From assembly GCA_944382705.1 (NCBI GenBank), contig CALWNE010000052.1, positions 1-30,540 on the forward strand: DNA of 30,540 nt. Direction: 5' to 3'. Position 1 is the stretch's first letter. Each line of letters starts with the position of its first letter. The stretch is from an uncultured Allofournierella sp. (GTDB lineage Bacteria > Bacillota > Clostridia > Oscillospirales > Ruminococcaceae). The position numbers and the translations under genes were made by a program. Below, one piece after another: positions 23,460-30,540 of the stretch. The notes beneath the pieces are model-generated. The model saw only the letters and a list, made by a program, of their open reading frames with translations. It did not search any database and was not told the origin of the DNA.

Positions 23460-26400
23460 TTACAGACTGGTTGCTGTTTTTTTACGGCTTCGCACTGCCA
23501 TGACAATACTGAATGCTGCCAAAACGCCAAATACTACATCACAAACGATGAAGGCAATCTGCCACCAAGTGATGACTTCCACCACCTGCATGTTTGGGCT
23601 GACGCCGTTCATTGCGTTGGAGTTAGCTACGGTGTATAGAATGCGCTGGGTAGCCTGGCGCATAGCATTGACCACAGCGGGATCGTCCTGGTACTGGCGT
23701 AGATTGTCGGTCCACTTAGTGGCATCGTTGCAGTCCCAAGCATCGCCGCCGGCCAGCACACCCTGCACGACATCCATGTAATTGTTAAAGTTGGAGAAGT
23801 CGGTCAGGGCAAACCCGGTCATACCCCATTCCCCGCGAAGGATGTTGGTCAGCAAGTTGTAGTCGCCGCCGGCCCAAACGCAGCCGATGCGGTTGAAGGA
23901 GGTCATAACGCAGTAAGCGCCGGATTCTACGATGGGATACTCAAACGCCTGGAGATAAATTTCGCGGGCGGCCTGTTCGTTGGTCCAGACGCAGATGCCA
24001 TCGCGGCCAGTCTCCTGGTCGTTGATAGCAAAGTGTTTCATATAGACATACACGCCCTTGGACTGTATGCCAGCCGTCTCGGCGGAACAGGTCTTGCCAG
24101 AGATAAAGGGATCTTCGGAGTAATACTCAAAATTACGACCGGAGTACGGGGTACGGTGGATATTCACACCAGGTCCATAAAGGCCGGAGTAGGCCTTGCC
24201 ATTAGCCAACAAGCAGTCGTTGCCCATGCTGCGGCCCACGGCCTCGGCAATGGCGGGATCAAAGGTGGCAGCCAGCAGATCAGCAGAGGTGTAGCTGGTG
24301 GACGAAGAACCGCCTGTTAGCGTAGCGGTAATCCCTTGGGGGCCGTTCTCGTCCTTGGTGGCAGGCTTGTTGACACTGGCAACATAAACAGTAGAGTGGT
24401 AGGCCTGGCCGATAAGTTTGGCCATCTCGGAAAAGGTGATCTGATCCAGCAGATCGTTCCAGGTGTACTCAGTACCGTCCACGGTGACTGTGCCATCCAG
24501 CGGCACACCTGCAAACTGGGCCAGGCTCAGGTTGCCATCGGCCCCCATGGTGGGCATCTCATCAGAAAATTCGGCGGTATCGGGTATATTCTCCACGGTA
24601 GCTTTCAACGCCTCAATCATCTGGGCATTGGCAGCCAGCTGTACCGCAGCACGGTAGGCAGTAGCGGTGATGTCAGCCTTGGGCATGGTATCTGCCCAGT
24701 TGCTGCGGCTGACATAGACGATGTCGTTGGAGGTATCATCGTCAAACTTATTCAGATCGCCGTGATCCAGCTGGTTCGTGATGTCGGTGCCGGTAATGGA
24801 GGTGGCATATGTGGTGTTGTCCTGCACAGCTTGATTGTACTGTTTGACCAGAGCAGCATTGCCGGATGCGGTCATCTTGGAAGTATCCACAGTGCCGTTG
24901 GCAGTATCGCCCAAAGAGGCCTTGGCAGCCAGGATATTGTTCAGGGCTTCGTGGGCTCCGTTGCCGGTAGCGAAGTAGTAGTTGCCGGCATCAACGATAT
25001 AGGTCTTGGCGCCATTGGCGTCATAGGTACGCATCTCACTTTTGTCCACCGTAATGGTAGCAGTGACGGTCTGGCCAGCCGGGACACTGACCTTGGTGTA
25101 GCCCACCAGCTCGACAGAGGCTTTTTCGATGCCGTTTTGGCGGTCATATTCGGTGTAGGGGGACTGCATGTAGATTTGCACTGCCTCAGCACCGTCCACC
25201 GCACCGGTATTGGTTACATCCACGGTAAAGGTGAAATGGTTGCCGTCATCCTGCATGGACAGGTCGCCGTAGTTGAAGGTGGTGTAGGACAGGCCATAGC
25301 CAAAGGGATAGGCCACCGTAGAGGCATAGTCGTACTCGCCTACATTGGAATCACCCAAAACCATATCTTCATAGCGAGTCTCGTAGTAGCGGTAACCCAC
25401 ATAGATACCTTCCGCATAGGCCACATAATATTCGTTGCAGGTGCCAGCAAAAGCCAGACCGGCTTCCGCAGCGTTTGTATAGGAGGTGGCGTATGCATTC
25501 AGGATGGCGGGGGAGGTCAGGTTGTCGTAGCAGTAAGTGTCTACCAGTTTGCCGCTGGGGTTAACTGTGCCGTTGAGCAAATCACCCACTGATTCGATAC
25601 CAGTTTGTCCCAATTCACCTACCCACAGGCATGCGTCAATTCCGTAGTCGGTGCCACAGATGGACGGATTCAGGAAGTCCAGCTCGATGGGATTGGTAGC
25701 ATTGAGCAGTACCACAATCTTCTGAATCTGGCCGGAAGCTTTCAATTCGGAGAGTTTTTGCAGCAGGGCATATTCCTCGTTGCTGAGGGAAAGCATATTG
25801 CCATTATCATCTCCAGCGCCAAACCAGGGCAAGTCGGCACCCTCGCCACAGATACGGCCCAGTACCACAATAGCAGCGTCACCGTAACTGGAAACGGAGT
25901 TCCACTCAGTATCGGTGTAGACACTCTGGGGCACCTCATTGACAGTGTATTCGGCGTTGTTAAAGATATAGTTGTTCAAAGATCCGGAAGCGGTAGTCAG
26001 CCCGTAGCTGGAACCGGCACCGATAGTGTAAAAGTCCCACATAGTAGGGTTGACCGAAAAGCCGTCAGCTTCCAGTGCATTTTTGTAACCCAGAGAACTG
26101 GTTTCCATACCGCCGGAACCCGTGCCGCCGTATACAGGCTTGGCCGAAGTGGTGCCGAACAGGCTAATTTTGGATCCTTGAGCCAAGGGCAGAGTGTTGT
26201 CTTTGTTAAGCAGCAGAGTAGCACCATTGGCAACCACACTTTTACAAATCTCGGCTGCCGAAGAAGCCTGCTCCTCACTAGAGGCAAAGTCGGCCTCAAA
26301 ATAGGTCTGGCCAGGGTCACCGATGGTCTTAGTGGACTCGGTGCCCAACACCATGTTGATGATGGTGGCATAATTGTTGGCGATGGGGCCGCCAATCATT

Positions 26401-26483
26401 GTAACTGCAAACAGCAGTATAAAAATTACCGACAGGATTGTCCACAGCAGAGAACCCTTATTTCGCAATGTATTTGCCTTCAT
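23460..26483 (-). CDS. Permuted GH3 glycosidase-type protein, membrane-anchored at both ends
   Basis: The 1007-residue protein has glycoside hydrolase family 3 domains in reversed order. The GH3_C-like sandwich comes first (about 70-370, EICKSVVANGATLLLNKDNT to GKLVDTYC). A FnIII-like domain follows (about 400-530, YPFGYGLSYTTF and VQIYMQSPY), then a linker and the GH3_N barrel (about 640-960). The barrel has GPGVNIHRTPYSGRNFEYYS, KHFAINDQET and ALTDFSNF, where D895 is the expected nucleophile. A helix at 12-34 behind a basic start and another at about 977-999 before RSRKK put the enzyme outside with both termini inside. Reversed GH3 enzymes are known from Ruminococcus and Butyrivibrio as beta-glucosidases. 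AAGGAGG lies 6 nt before the ATG; the gene follows the lipoprotein by 11 bp. Substrate unknown. Confidence 0.9.
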   Translation of the reverse strand: MKANTLRNKGSLLWTILSVIFILLFAVTMIGGPIANNYATIINMVLGTESTKTIGDPGQTYFEADFASSEEQASSAAEICKSVVANGATLLLNKDNTLPLAQGSKISLFGTTSAKPVYGGTGSGGMETSSLGYKNALEADGFSVNPTMWDFYTIGAGSSYGLTTASGSLNNYIFNNAEYTVNEVPQSVYTDTEWNSVSSYGDAAIVVLGRICGEGADLPWFGAGDDNGNMLSLSNEEYALLQKLSELKASGQIQKIVVLLNATNPIELDFLNPSICGTDYGIDACLWVGELGQTGIESVGDLLNGTVNPSGKLVDTYCYDNLTSPAILNAYATSYTNAAEAGLAFAGTCNEYYVAYAEGIYVGYRYYETRYEDMVLGDSNVGEYDYASTVAYPFGYGLSYTTFNYGDLSMQDDGNHFTFTVDVTNTGAVDGAEAVQIYMQSPYTEYDRQNGIEKASVELVGYTKVSVPAGQTVTATITVDKSEMRTYDANGAKTYIVDAGNYYFATGNGAHEALNNILAAKASLGDTANGTVDTSKMTASGNAALVKQYNQAVQDNTTYATSITGTDITNQLDHGDLNKFDDDTSNDIVYVSRSNWADTMPKADITATAYRAAVQLAANAQMIEALKATVENIPDTAEFSDEMPTMGADGNLSLAQFAGVPLDGTVTVDGTEYTWNDLLDQITFSEMAKLIGQAYHSTVYVASVNKPATKDENGPQGITATLTGGSSSTSYTSADLLAATFDPAIAEAVGRSMGNDCLLANGKAYSGLYGPGVNIHRTPYSGRNFEYYSEDPFISGKTCSAETAGIQSKGVYVYMKHFAINDQETGRDGICVWTNEQAAREIYLQAFEYPIVESGAYCVMTSFNRIGCVWAGGDYNLLTNILRGEWGMTGFALTDFSNFNNYMDVVQGVLAGGDAWDCNDATKWTDNLRQYQDDPAVVNAMRQATQRILYTVANSNAMNGVSPNMQVVEVITWWQIAFIVCDVVFGVLAAFSIVMAVRSRKKTATSL

Positions 26484-26494
26484 GAGGATCCTCC

Positions 26495-27124
26495 TTAATT
26501 GGCGGCGTGCGTAGGCATGGGCAGTTCAGGCACATCAGTCAGACGATAGGTCAGGGTGGTGTCTTCTGGCACCAGAGAAGGATCTTCCACCGTAATGGTG
26601 AACGAACTACCGAACTCCTTCAAGAAGTCCTCTGCTCCCTTGGTGCTGTTTTGAGGATCGTACAGGGAAGTCATGGTATCAGTCCAGGCAGCAGTATCAA
26701 ACTTAGCATCACCGGTGGTAATGCGAATGATTTCGGTGTCGTGTCCCCATCCCTTACCGTGCTGTTCCATATAGATGCGGTTCACATCGGACAGAGTCAC
26801 ATCCTGATGGGAGGCTTCACCATCCGCAGACTCAGCTACCGTATAAGTGCCGGTGTAAATGATAACGCGGTTGCCACGGCTGCCAAGGTCATCACTACCA
26901 AAGATATCGCTGCTGTAATCCAGCTGATAAGTACCGTTGTCAAACAGCTGCAAAGTATAGTTTTCGTCCATGTACCAGGAAATACCGTCCAGATAGCTGG
27001 CCTTGCTCAAAACATAGGTTTTTTCCATTTTGCCGCTGTTGCCGCCGCAGCCTGCTAGAGAAAAAGCCATTGCGCCGGCCAAAACTCCGGCCGTCAAGAT
27101 TTTTGCCATACGGGTGTTTTTCAT
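26495..27124 (-). CDS. Lipoprotein of unknown function, co-transcribed with GH3 gene
   Basis: The 209-residue protein has a lipoprotein signal: basic start MKNTRMAK, hydrophobic stretch, and lipobox LAGC with Cys 26. The mature part is beta-rich, with alternating Tyr and Asp/Gly stretches (LQLFDNGTYQLDYSS, RVIIYTGTYTV) that recall lipocalin-like or other small barrel folds, but I recognise no family. The late part has a short helical section (GAEDFLKEFG) and ends in a Pro-rich tail. AGGAGG lies 8 nt before ATG 27124; an upstream start at 27151 lacks a site. Being first in an operon with the anchored GH3 protein suggests a surface partner, substrate binder or inhibitor; this is inference. Confidence 0.8.
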   Translation of the reverse strand: MKNTRMAKILTAGVLAGAMAFSLAGCGGNSGKMEKTYVLSKASYLDGISWYMDENYTLQLFDNGTYQLDYSSDIFGSDDLGSRGNRVIIYTGTYTVAESADGEASHQDVTLSDVNRIYMEQHGKGWGHDTEIIRITTGDAKFDTAAWTDTMTSLYDPQNSTKGAEDFLKEFGSSFTITVEDPSLVPEDTTLTYRLTDVPELPMPTHAAN

Positions 27125-27179
27125 TGAAATCGTCCTCCTTTTTATTCGCAATCCACCTTATGCGGTGTCGCTTTGCAGT

Positions 27180-27185
27180 ACTATA
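27180..27185 (-). promoter_or_regulatory. -10 box of the lipoprotein-GH3 operon
   Basis: Read on minus there is TATAGT (27180-27185), about 56 bp before the lipoprotein ATG. No good -35 lies 16-18 bp upstream, as expected of a promoter that needs an activator. The box is the end of a motif beginning TGTGCATTTTG (27190-27200) which recurs inverted at 27392-27411. Confidence 0.5.
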
Positions 27186-27196
27186 TTGTCAAAATG

Positions 27197-27411
27197 CACA
27201 GTTTTTTGCAATGGTTACCACGCAGCTCGCCCTTTTCGCATCGTGATTTGCTGTTTGCGCAGTTTTTCAATGGAGAAAGGAGTTTTTGGACAGAAAATTC
27301 CAGCAATAATTCAATCAAAAAAGTGCGCAGAAGCGGCATTTAGACAAAAAATTTGATTTTTGACCAAACGCTGATAAAGCGTGTGAATGTTTGTGCATTT
27401 TGCCAAATAGT
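27197..27411. promoter_or_regulatory. Intergenic control region with candidate LytTR sites
   Basis: The 345 bp between the lipoprotein and the two-component genes contains no gene. CACAGTTTTTTGCAATGG (27197-27214) and CGCAGTTTTTCAATGG (27258-27273) are near repeats 61 bp apart and carry a CAGTT core like AgrA-type LytTR sites. TGTGCATTTTG followed by CCAAATAGT (27392-27411) is an inverted copy of the motif that includes the GH3 operon -10 box. Together they look like a regulated control region. The link to the adjacent LytTR regulator is inference. Confidence 0.4.
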
Positions 27412-27415
27412 CTGT

Positions 27416-27458
27416 GAAAAAGATTCCCCGGTAGGGCTTTAGGGCCCTACCGGGGAAT
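27416..27458 (-). terminator. Terminator of the two-component operon
   Basis: The 15-bp stem ATTCCCCGGTAGGGC (27423-27437) / GCCCTACCGGGGAAT (27444-27458) is followed, on minus, by CTTTTTC. It lies just after the kinase stop. Confidence 0.87.
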
Positions 27459-27469
27459 GGACAAATCTA

Positions 27470-28754
27470 TTAAAGGGGGGTGCTGGGGTCGACAAGCAAA
27501 AACTCCAGACAAAACAGCCCGTCCCGTGCATAAACTGCCAGCGCACCGCTATATTGGTGGACAATTCTCTCCATACTGCGCATACCGAACCCGTGGTAAC
27601 GGGGATCCCGGATACTGCGTGGCAGACCATTCTGAAAAGTTAGCGGTCCGGTAAAGGGATTTTCGATGTGCACGGTAACAATATTGCCCACGCGGGTACC
27701 GGTTATCGAAATAAACTTTTCCTGTGGTTCGGGCAGTTGGCCCACCGCCTCGATAGCATTATCCAGTGCATTGCCGAACAACCCATACAGATCCAATTCT
27801 TCCACAAAGGCCAAATCTGGGCCGTGGAGCAGGCAAGTCAGCTGGATGCTTCGCCGGGCACATAGTGCCCGGCGTTCGGTCAGCAATACATCCAGCGCTG
27901 CATTTCCGGTATGGATATATATATCATACTCCTGAATCTGATCTTCCAGCTTTTTCATCTGTGCCGGTGGCAGTTGACCTTGAAAACTACGGAGCAACGC
28001 TTTTAAGTCGTGGTACTTTTCATTGACCAGTTCCATGTTGCTCTTGCGAGCCTCGTATTGGTCTTTCTGCTTTTTCAGCATACAGCGCATCTCGTCCACA
28101 TTATGGGACAAACGAGCACGCTCCATAGTGCCAAACTGAAGAAGTAGAACGAAGATGTCGCAGACCATTGCATACAGACATTCCGAGAAGTGTGAAAGGA
28201 AATTGCGTTCCGGATTGTCTTGGGTAATACGTGCCATACCTATGCACAGCAACAGCACACCAAAGGAAAAAATCGCCTTGAGCTTGTTGTCGAAATTGTC
28301 ATTTCGCTGGCGTGTAAATGGACGCAGTGAAAAAAAGAGTAGCGTGTAGATTCCGCCATAACAGATTGCGTCCAACAGCAAAACGCCCATAGAATCTAGA
28401 GCCCAGATACCTGTAACAGGAAATAGCTTCAGAATCATTTTTAGGTTGCCTGAAAGATCCTGTGCAACATACCCTGAAGAAGCAACAAACAAGGCAGTGT
28501 AGAAAGTTTCCTGGTAGATTAGGTTTGCTGCCAGAATCAACAGCAGATAAACCAGAAATGATGCCATTCCGCGGTATCCTCTCGTGTAGACCCATGTTCC
28601 ACCAAGATATGCCGCAATAGCACAGGTAAACCAGGTTAATCCAAGCCGCAAAAAAATGTGAACGACGGCGCAGAGGGTAAGCAAACAACTGCATACCCAC
28701 TGCGCCCTGAAGAAACAAAAGTGCTCCCCGAATGTACCTATACCAATCCGGCAT
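27470..28754 (-). CDS. GHKL sensor histidine kinase, AgrC-like; frame broken at a T7 run
   Basis: The C-terminal part has the GHKL kinase pattern: KYHDLKALLRSFQG with the phospho-acceptor His, N-box LFGNALDNAIEA, and G-box HGFGMRSMERIVHQYSGAL. A coiled linker precedes it and a sensor of about six helices lies at the N-terminus, as in AgrC-type peptide sensors. The start (ATG 28754, with GGAGG upstream, or TTG 28766 overlapping the regulator stop) lies in one frame and gives the first helix, ending RRRSHFF. The remaining protein, from FLRLGLTWFTC, lies in the next frame. They join if one T is lost from the T7 run at 28650-28656. The frame of the large part alone can only start at a TTG at 28684 without a binding site. 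Decay, phase variation or sequence error are all possible. Confidence 0.8.
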
Positions 28755-28762
28755 CGGTGGAT

Positions 28763-29473
28763 TCAACCTCCTCCCTTGTACTGGGCTAGCGCCTGCAAAA
28801 AGGCCTTGCGACGGGATTTGCTCACCACAAGCCGGTCGTTGACCACCAGAACTTCATTGCCGAAGATACCACGAACAAACTTCAGATTTACAAGATAACA
28901 ACTGTTGCACCGAGCGAAGTGGGCCGATAGCAATTGCTTTTCGTAGCGGGACAGACTGCCCCACTGTTTAATAACGCCATCATCAGTGTGAATGAGCAGG
29001 TTGTGGTCAAATACCTCAAAATAGTGAATCATATCCGAGCTTAGCCGCAGGCTACCTTCTCGTGTTTTGATATCCAGCACCACGCCTGGCTTGCGGTAGG
29101 AGAGCACCCGTAGTGCTCGTTCCAGCTTAGCCGCAAAGAACTCGTATCCTATGGATTTAACGATATAATCGAAGGCCTGAACGGAATACCCTTCTACCGC
29201 ATATTGGGTTACGCTGGTTACAAAGATAATCATGACATTGCGGTCGATTTCCCGGATGCGATGAGCTACCTCCATGCCAGTCATATCGGGCAGACGAATG
29301 TCCAGGAACAGAAGATCAAAATCTCGCTCATAGTGGTCTAGCAGGTCTAGTGCCCAGCTATAACGCTGAAGAGTGTAGACAAATTGAGGATGTGTTTCTT
29401 GGTATTGCGAGAGAAAGGAAATCAGTCGCTCTGCTTGCTCCCGATCATCCTCCAAAAGCCCGATTTTGAGCAT
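28763..29473 (-). CDS. LytTR-family response regulator, AgrA-like
   Basis: The 236-residue regulator has a REC domain (1-125): acidic pair EDD at 8-10, phospho-acceptor D58 in LLFLDIRLPD, the Thr in FVTS, and Lys in YIVKSIGYEF. A LytTR DNA-binding domain follows (about 135-236), with SDMIHYFEVFDHNLLIHTDDG, the HFARCNSCYLVNLKFV block and a final SKSRRKAFLQAL. LytTR regulators of this type usually answer to GHKL kinases sensing peptides and bind pairs of direct repeats. ATG 29473 has AAGGAGG 10 nt upstream; the start at 29494 is not supported. Its stop overlaps the kinase start region, so both are one operon. No agrB/agrD-like genes are in the window. Confidence 0.93.
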   Translation of the reverse strand: MLKIGLLEDDREQAERLISFLSQYQETHPQFVYTLQRYSWALDLLDHYERDFDLLFLDIRLPDMTGMEVAHRIREIDRNVMIIFVTSVTQYAVEGYSVQAFDYIVKSIGYEFFAAKLERALRVLSYRKPGVVLDIKTREGSLRLSSDMIHYFEVFDHNLLIHTDDGVIKQWGSLSRYEKQLLSAHFARCNSCYLVNLKFVRGIFGNEVLVVNDRLVVSKSRRKAFLQALAQYKGGG

Positions 29474-29508
29474 CCTCAGTCCCCTCCTTGACAATATTTT
29501 ACCCTATC

Positions 29509-29538
29509 ATGATAGTATACGGGTACTGTTTCTGTCAA
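29509..29538 (-). promoter_or_regulatory. Promoter of the two-component operon with palindrome
   Basis: On minus: TTGACA (29533-29538), an 18-bp spacer and TATCAT (29509-29514). The perfect 12-bp palindrome CTATCATGATAG (29504-29515) overlaps the -10 box and could be an operator. Confidence 0.7.
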
Positions 29539-29810
29539 TTGAAAGGAGGATACAGGGCAAAACGGTATTAATGACATCAAGATGATGTTGGTCGTTAATA
29601 AAGATGTAGAGTAATTTTAGAAACTCTCTAAAAACGGAGATTTCTCCAGCAGATAAATTAAAGGACGCACTTTCTCCGGTTTTTTTCAAAAAATCGGAGC
29701 AAATATCGTACCGGAAGCCGATATAAAACAATGCATAATGAGTGCAAAACAGATATAGCTGCCGGTAACAATTGCCAGTGATATAGAGGGTATACAGAAC
29801 ACTTAAAAAC
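29539..29810. other. Gene-free AT-rich spacer before tRNA-Arg
   Basis: This stretch shows an isolated GAAAGGAGG on plus (29541-29549) without a usable start codon behind it, and a hairpin CTCCGGTTTTTTTC / AAAAAATCGGAG at 29674-29699. A long minus frame crosses the whole spacer and the tRNA but has no start of its own. No gene called. Confidence 0.4.
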
Positions 29811-29849
29811 AAGAAAAAACCGACAAGCCAAAAACGGCTTGTCGGTTTT
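29811..29849 (-). terminator. Terminator of tRNA-Arg
   Basis: The 14-bp stem AAAACCGACAAGCC / GGCTTGTCGGTTTT (29816-29829 / 29836-29849), read on minus, is followed by TTCTTGTTTTT. It starts 4 nt after the CCA end of the tRNA. Confidence 0.85.
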
Positions 29850-29852
29850 GCT

Positions 29853-29929
29853 TGGTGCGCTCGGCGGGATTCGAACCCACGGCCTTCAGAGTCGGAGTCT
29901 GACGCGCTATCCAGCTGCGCCACGAGCGC
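29853..29929 (-). tRNA. tRNA-Arg (anticodon CCG)
   Basis: The 77-nt cloverleaf on minus has acceptor GCGCTCG/CGAGCGC, D arm GCGCAGCTGGATAGCGC, anticodon stem TCAGA/TCTGA with loop CTCCGAC (anticodon CCG), T arm GTGGG-TTCGAAT-CCCGC, and an encoded CCA at 29853-29855. It reads the codon CGG. It has its own promoter and terminator. Confidence 0.97.
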
Positions 29930-29949
29930 TTATTTAAGGTACGCTAACT

Positions 29950-29978
29950 ATAATAGCATAGTTTTGCTTGTTTGAAAA
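29950..29978 (-). promoter_or_regulatory. Promoter of tRNA-Arg
   Basis: On minus: TTTTCA (29973-29978), a 17-bp spacer and extended -10 TGCTATTAT (TATTAT at 29950-29955), about 20 bp before the tRNA. Confidence 0.7.
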
Positions 29979-30151
29979 GCCCCTAATGCAAAAAAATCCG
30001 GGGGATTTAAATTTTAAGAGGCAAGCGGGTGGAGTGCTGCATTTCAAGATATAGTTATGTTTAAGTATATAATATATATTACATTATATATGCAAAATAG
30101 ATATAGGCAAAGGGAAAGAGTTAAACACTAACAGGAACGAAAAAGCTTTGC

Positions 30152-30190
30152 CCCCGGAGCACATTTATAATGTGCTCCGGGGATTGTTTT
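30152..30190. terminator. Orphan hairpin terminator upstream of rRNA promoters
   Basis: The perfect 14-bp stem CCCCGGAGCACATT (30152-30165) / AATGTGCTCCGGGG (30169-30182) has loop TAT and is followed by ATTGTTTT on plus. The opposite strand also has a T run (GCTTTTTCG). No annotated gene ends here; see the findings for a possible small transcript. Confidence 0.72.
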
Positions 30191-30265
30191 AAGTAAGCCG
30201 TTAGCAGAGTTTTAAGGGCAAAAAAGATGATTTTCAAATAAATCACACTTTTTTGAAAAAAGGTG

Positions 30266-30295
30266 TTGACTTATGGGCAGGGAATGTGATATTAT
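30266..30295 (+). promoter_or_regulatory. rRNA operon promoter P1
   Basis: TTGACT (30266-30271), an 18-bp spacer and TATTAT (30290-30295), upstream of a second stronger promoter. Tandem promoters are usual before rRNA operons. Confidence 0.7.
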
Positions 30296-30357
30296 AACTG
30301 AGCCGCGGATAACGCGGTTGTCGCTGAAAAGCTGAATAAAAAATCTTGAAAAAGTAC

Positions 30358-30386
30358 TTGACAAAGCACTGAAGGCGAGATATAAT
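30358..30386 (+). promoter_or_regulatory. rRNA operon promoter P2 (full consensus)
   Basis: TTGACA (30358-30363), a 17-bp spacer and TATAAT (30381-30386), a perfect sigma-A promoter, preceded by A-rich DNA. Confidence 0.92.
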
Positions 30387-30393
30387 AAATAAG

Positions 30394-30540
30394 CTATCTC
30401 ACAAGAGAAAAGTGACCAGGACCTTGAAAATTGAACAATATCAAGAAGCTTGAACGGAACCTTAATTGTGATGGAAAATCACATTAAACAATTCCAAAAA
30501 ACAAGTAATTCGTGGATGCAAGCGTATTGTATCTGAGAAA
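30394..30540 (+). other. Leader of the next rRNA operon
   Basis: This is transcribed spacer before a 16S gene that must begin after the window. It contains the ACCTTGAAAATTGAACAA stretch common in Firmicute rRNA leaders and a hairpin GTGAT/ATCAC around 30468-30484. No 16S 5' motif is reached. Confidence 0.7.

Noticed and set aside
24336..25592. 418-codon plus frame opposite the GH3 gene
   Set aside because: Antisense shadow; the minus frame carries GH3 motifs and a good start.
29507..29923. 138-codon minus frame beginning inside tRNA-Arg
   Set aside because: Its start is the tRNA itself (a well-known type of false ORF) and it has no binding site; the rest is the AT-rich spacer and promoter.

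Overview
The window reads as chromosomal DNA of a low-to-mid-GC Clostridia. It is most like the Oscillospiraceae/Ruminococcaceae (Faecalibacterium, Gemmiger or Subdoligranulum relatives). The basis is strong AGGAGG ribosome binding sites, consensus sigma-A promoters often with an extended -10, Firmicute-type uppP, M18 peptidase, heterodimeric ABC exporter and GHKL/LytTR genes, and a permuted GH3 enzyme of a kind known from ruminococci. The genus is an inference. I see no phage, transposase, integrase or CRISPR array.

Layout. 1-585: the 3' end of a 23S gene, 5S, a terminator, tRNA-Glu(CUC) and a second terminator. 967-1623: a HAD phosphatase, followed by about 600 bp without a gene that holds two terminators. 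2309-5483 (minus): an operon of two TrkA-type K+ regulatory proteins followed by a translationally coupled pair of bacterial-PH membrane proteins. 5748-11877 (plus): uppP, a DUF362 ferredoxin-like protein, M18 aminopeptidase coupled to GluQ-RS, and a 13-repeat Sel1 protein. 12204-14896 (minus): recQ coupled to a FliB-like lysine-N-methylase. 15103-18699 (plus): enolase, branched-chain aminotransferase and a membrane-anchored amidase. 18837-22647 (plus): a promoter, a leader with an intrinsic attenuator, and a heterodimeric ABC exporter. 22790-23361 (plus): a possible Trp-rich mini-membrane protein and a DUF2871 membrane protein. 23460-29473 (minus): an accessory-looking module made of a lipoprotein and a large GH3-type protein in one operon, with an AgrC/AgrA-like GHKL/LytTR two-component system upstream. 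29853-29929: tRNA-Arg(CCG) on minus. 30266-30540: tandem promoters and leader of the next rRNA operon, whose 16S gene starts beyond the window.

How it fits together. Most of the window is housekeeping: tRNA modification, cell wall recycling, glycolysis, amino acid metabolism and DNA repair, in short operons separated by strong, often bidirectional, terminators. The most unusual part is 23460-29500. The GH3 protein has its catalytic domains in reversed order (GH3_C, FnIII-like, GH3_N) and a membrane helix at each end, so its enzyme part would be an extracytoplasmic loop tethered twice. It is co-transcribed with a lipoprotein of unknown fold. The region between this operon and the two-component system carries an inverted pair of promoter-like motifs and two CAGTT-type near repeats that could be LytTR targets. 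The sensor kinase is split between two frames at a run of seven T, which suggests phase variation, decay or a sequence error. A surface enzyme/sensor circuit controlled by this kinase is my main hypothesis; the sequence alone does not prove it.
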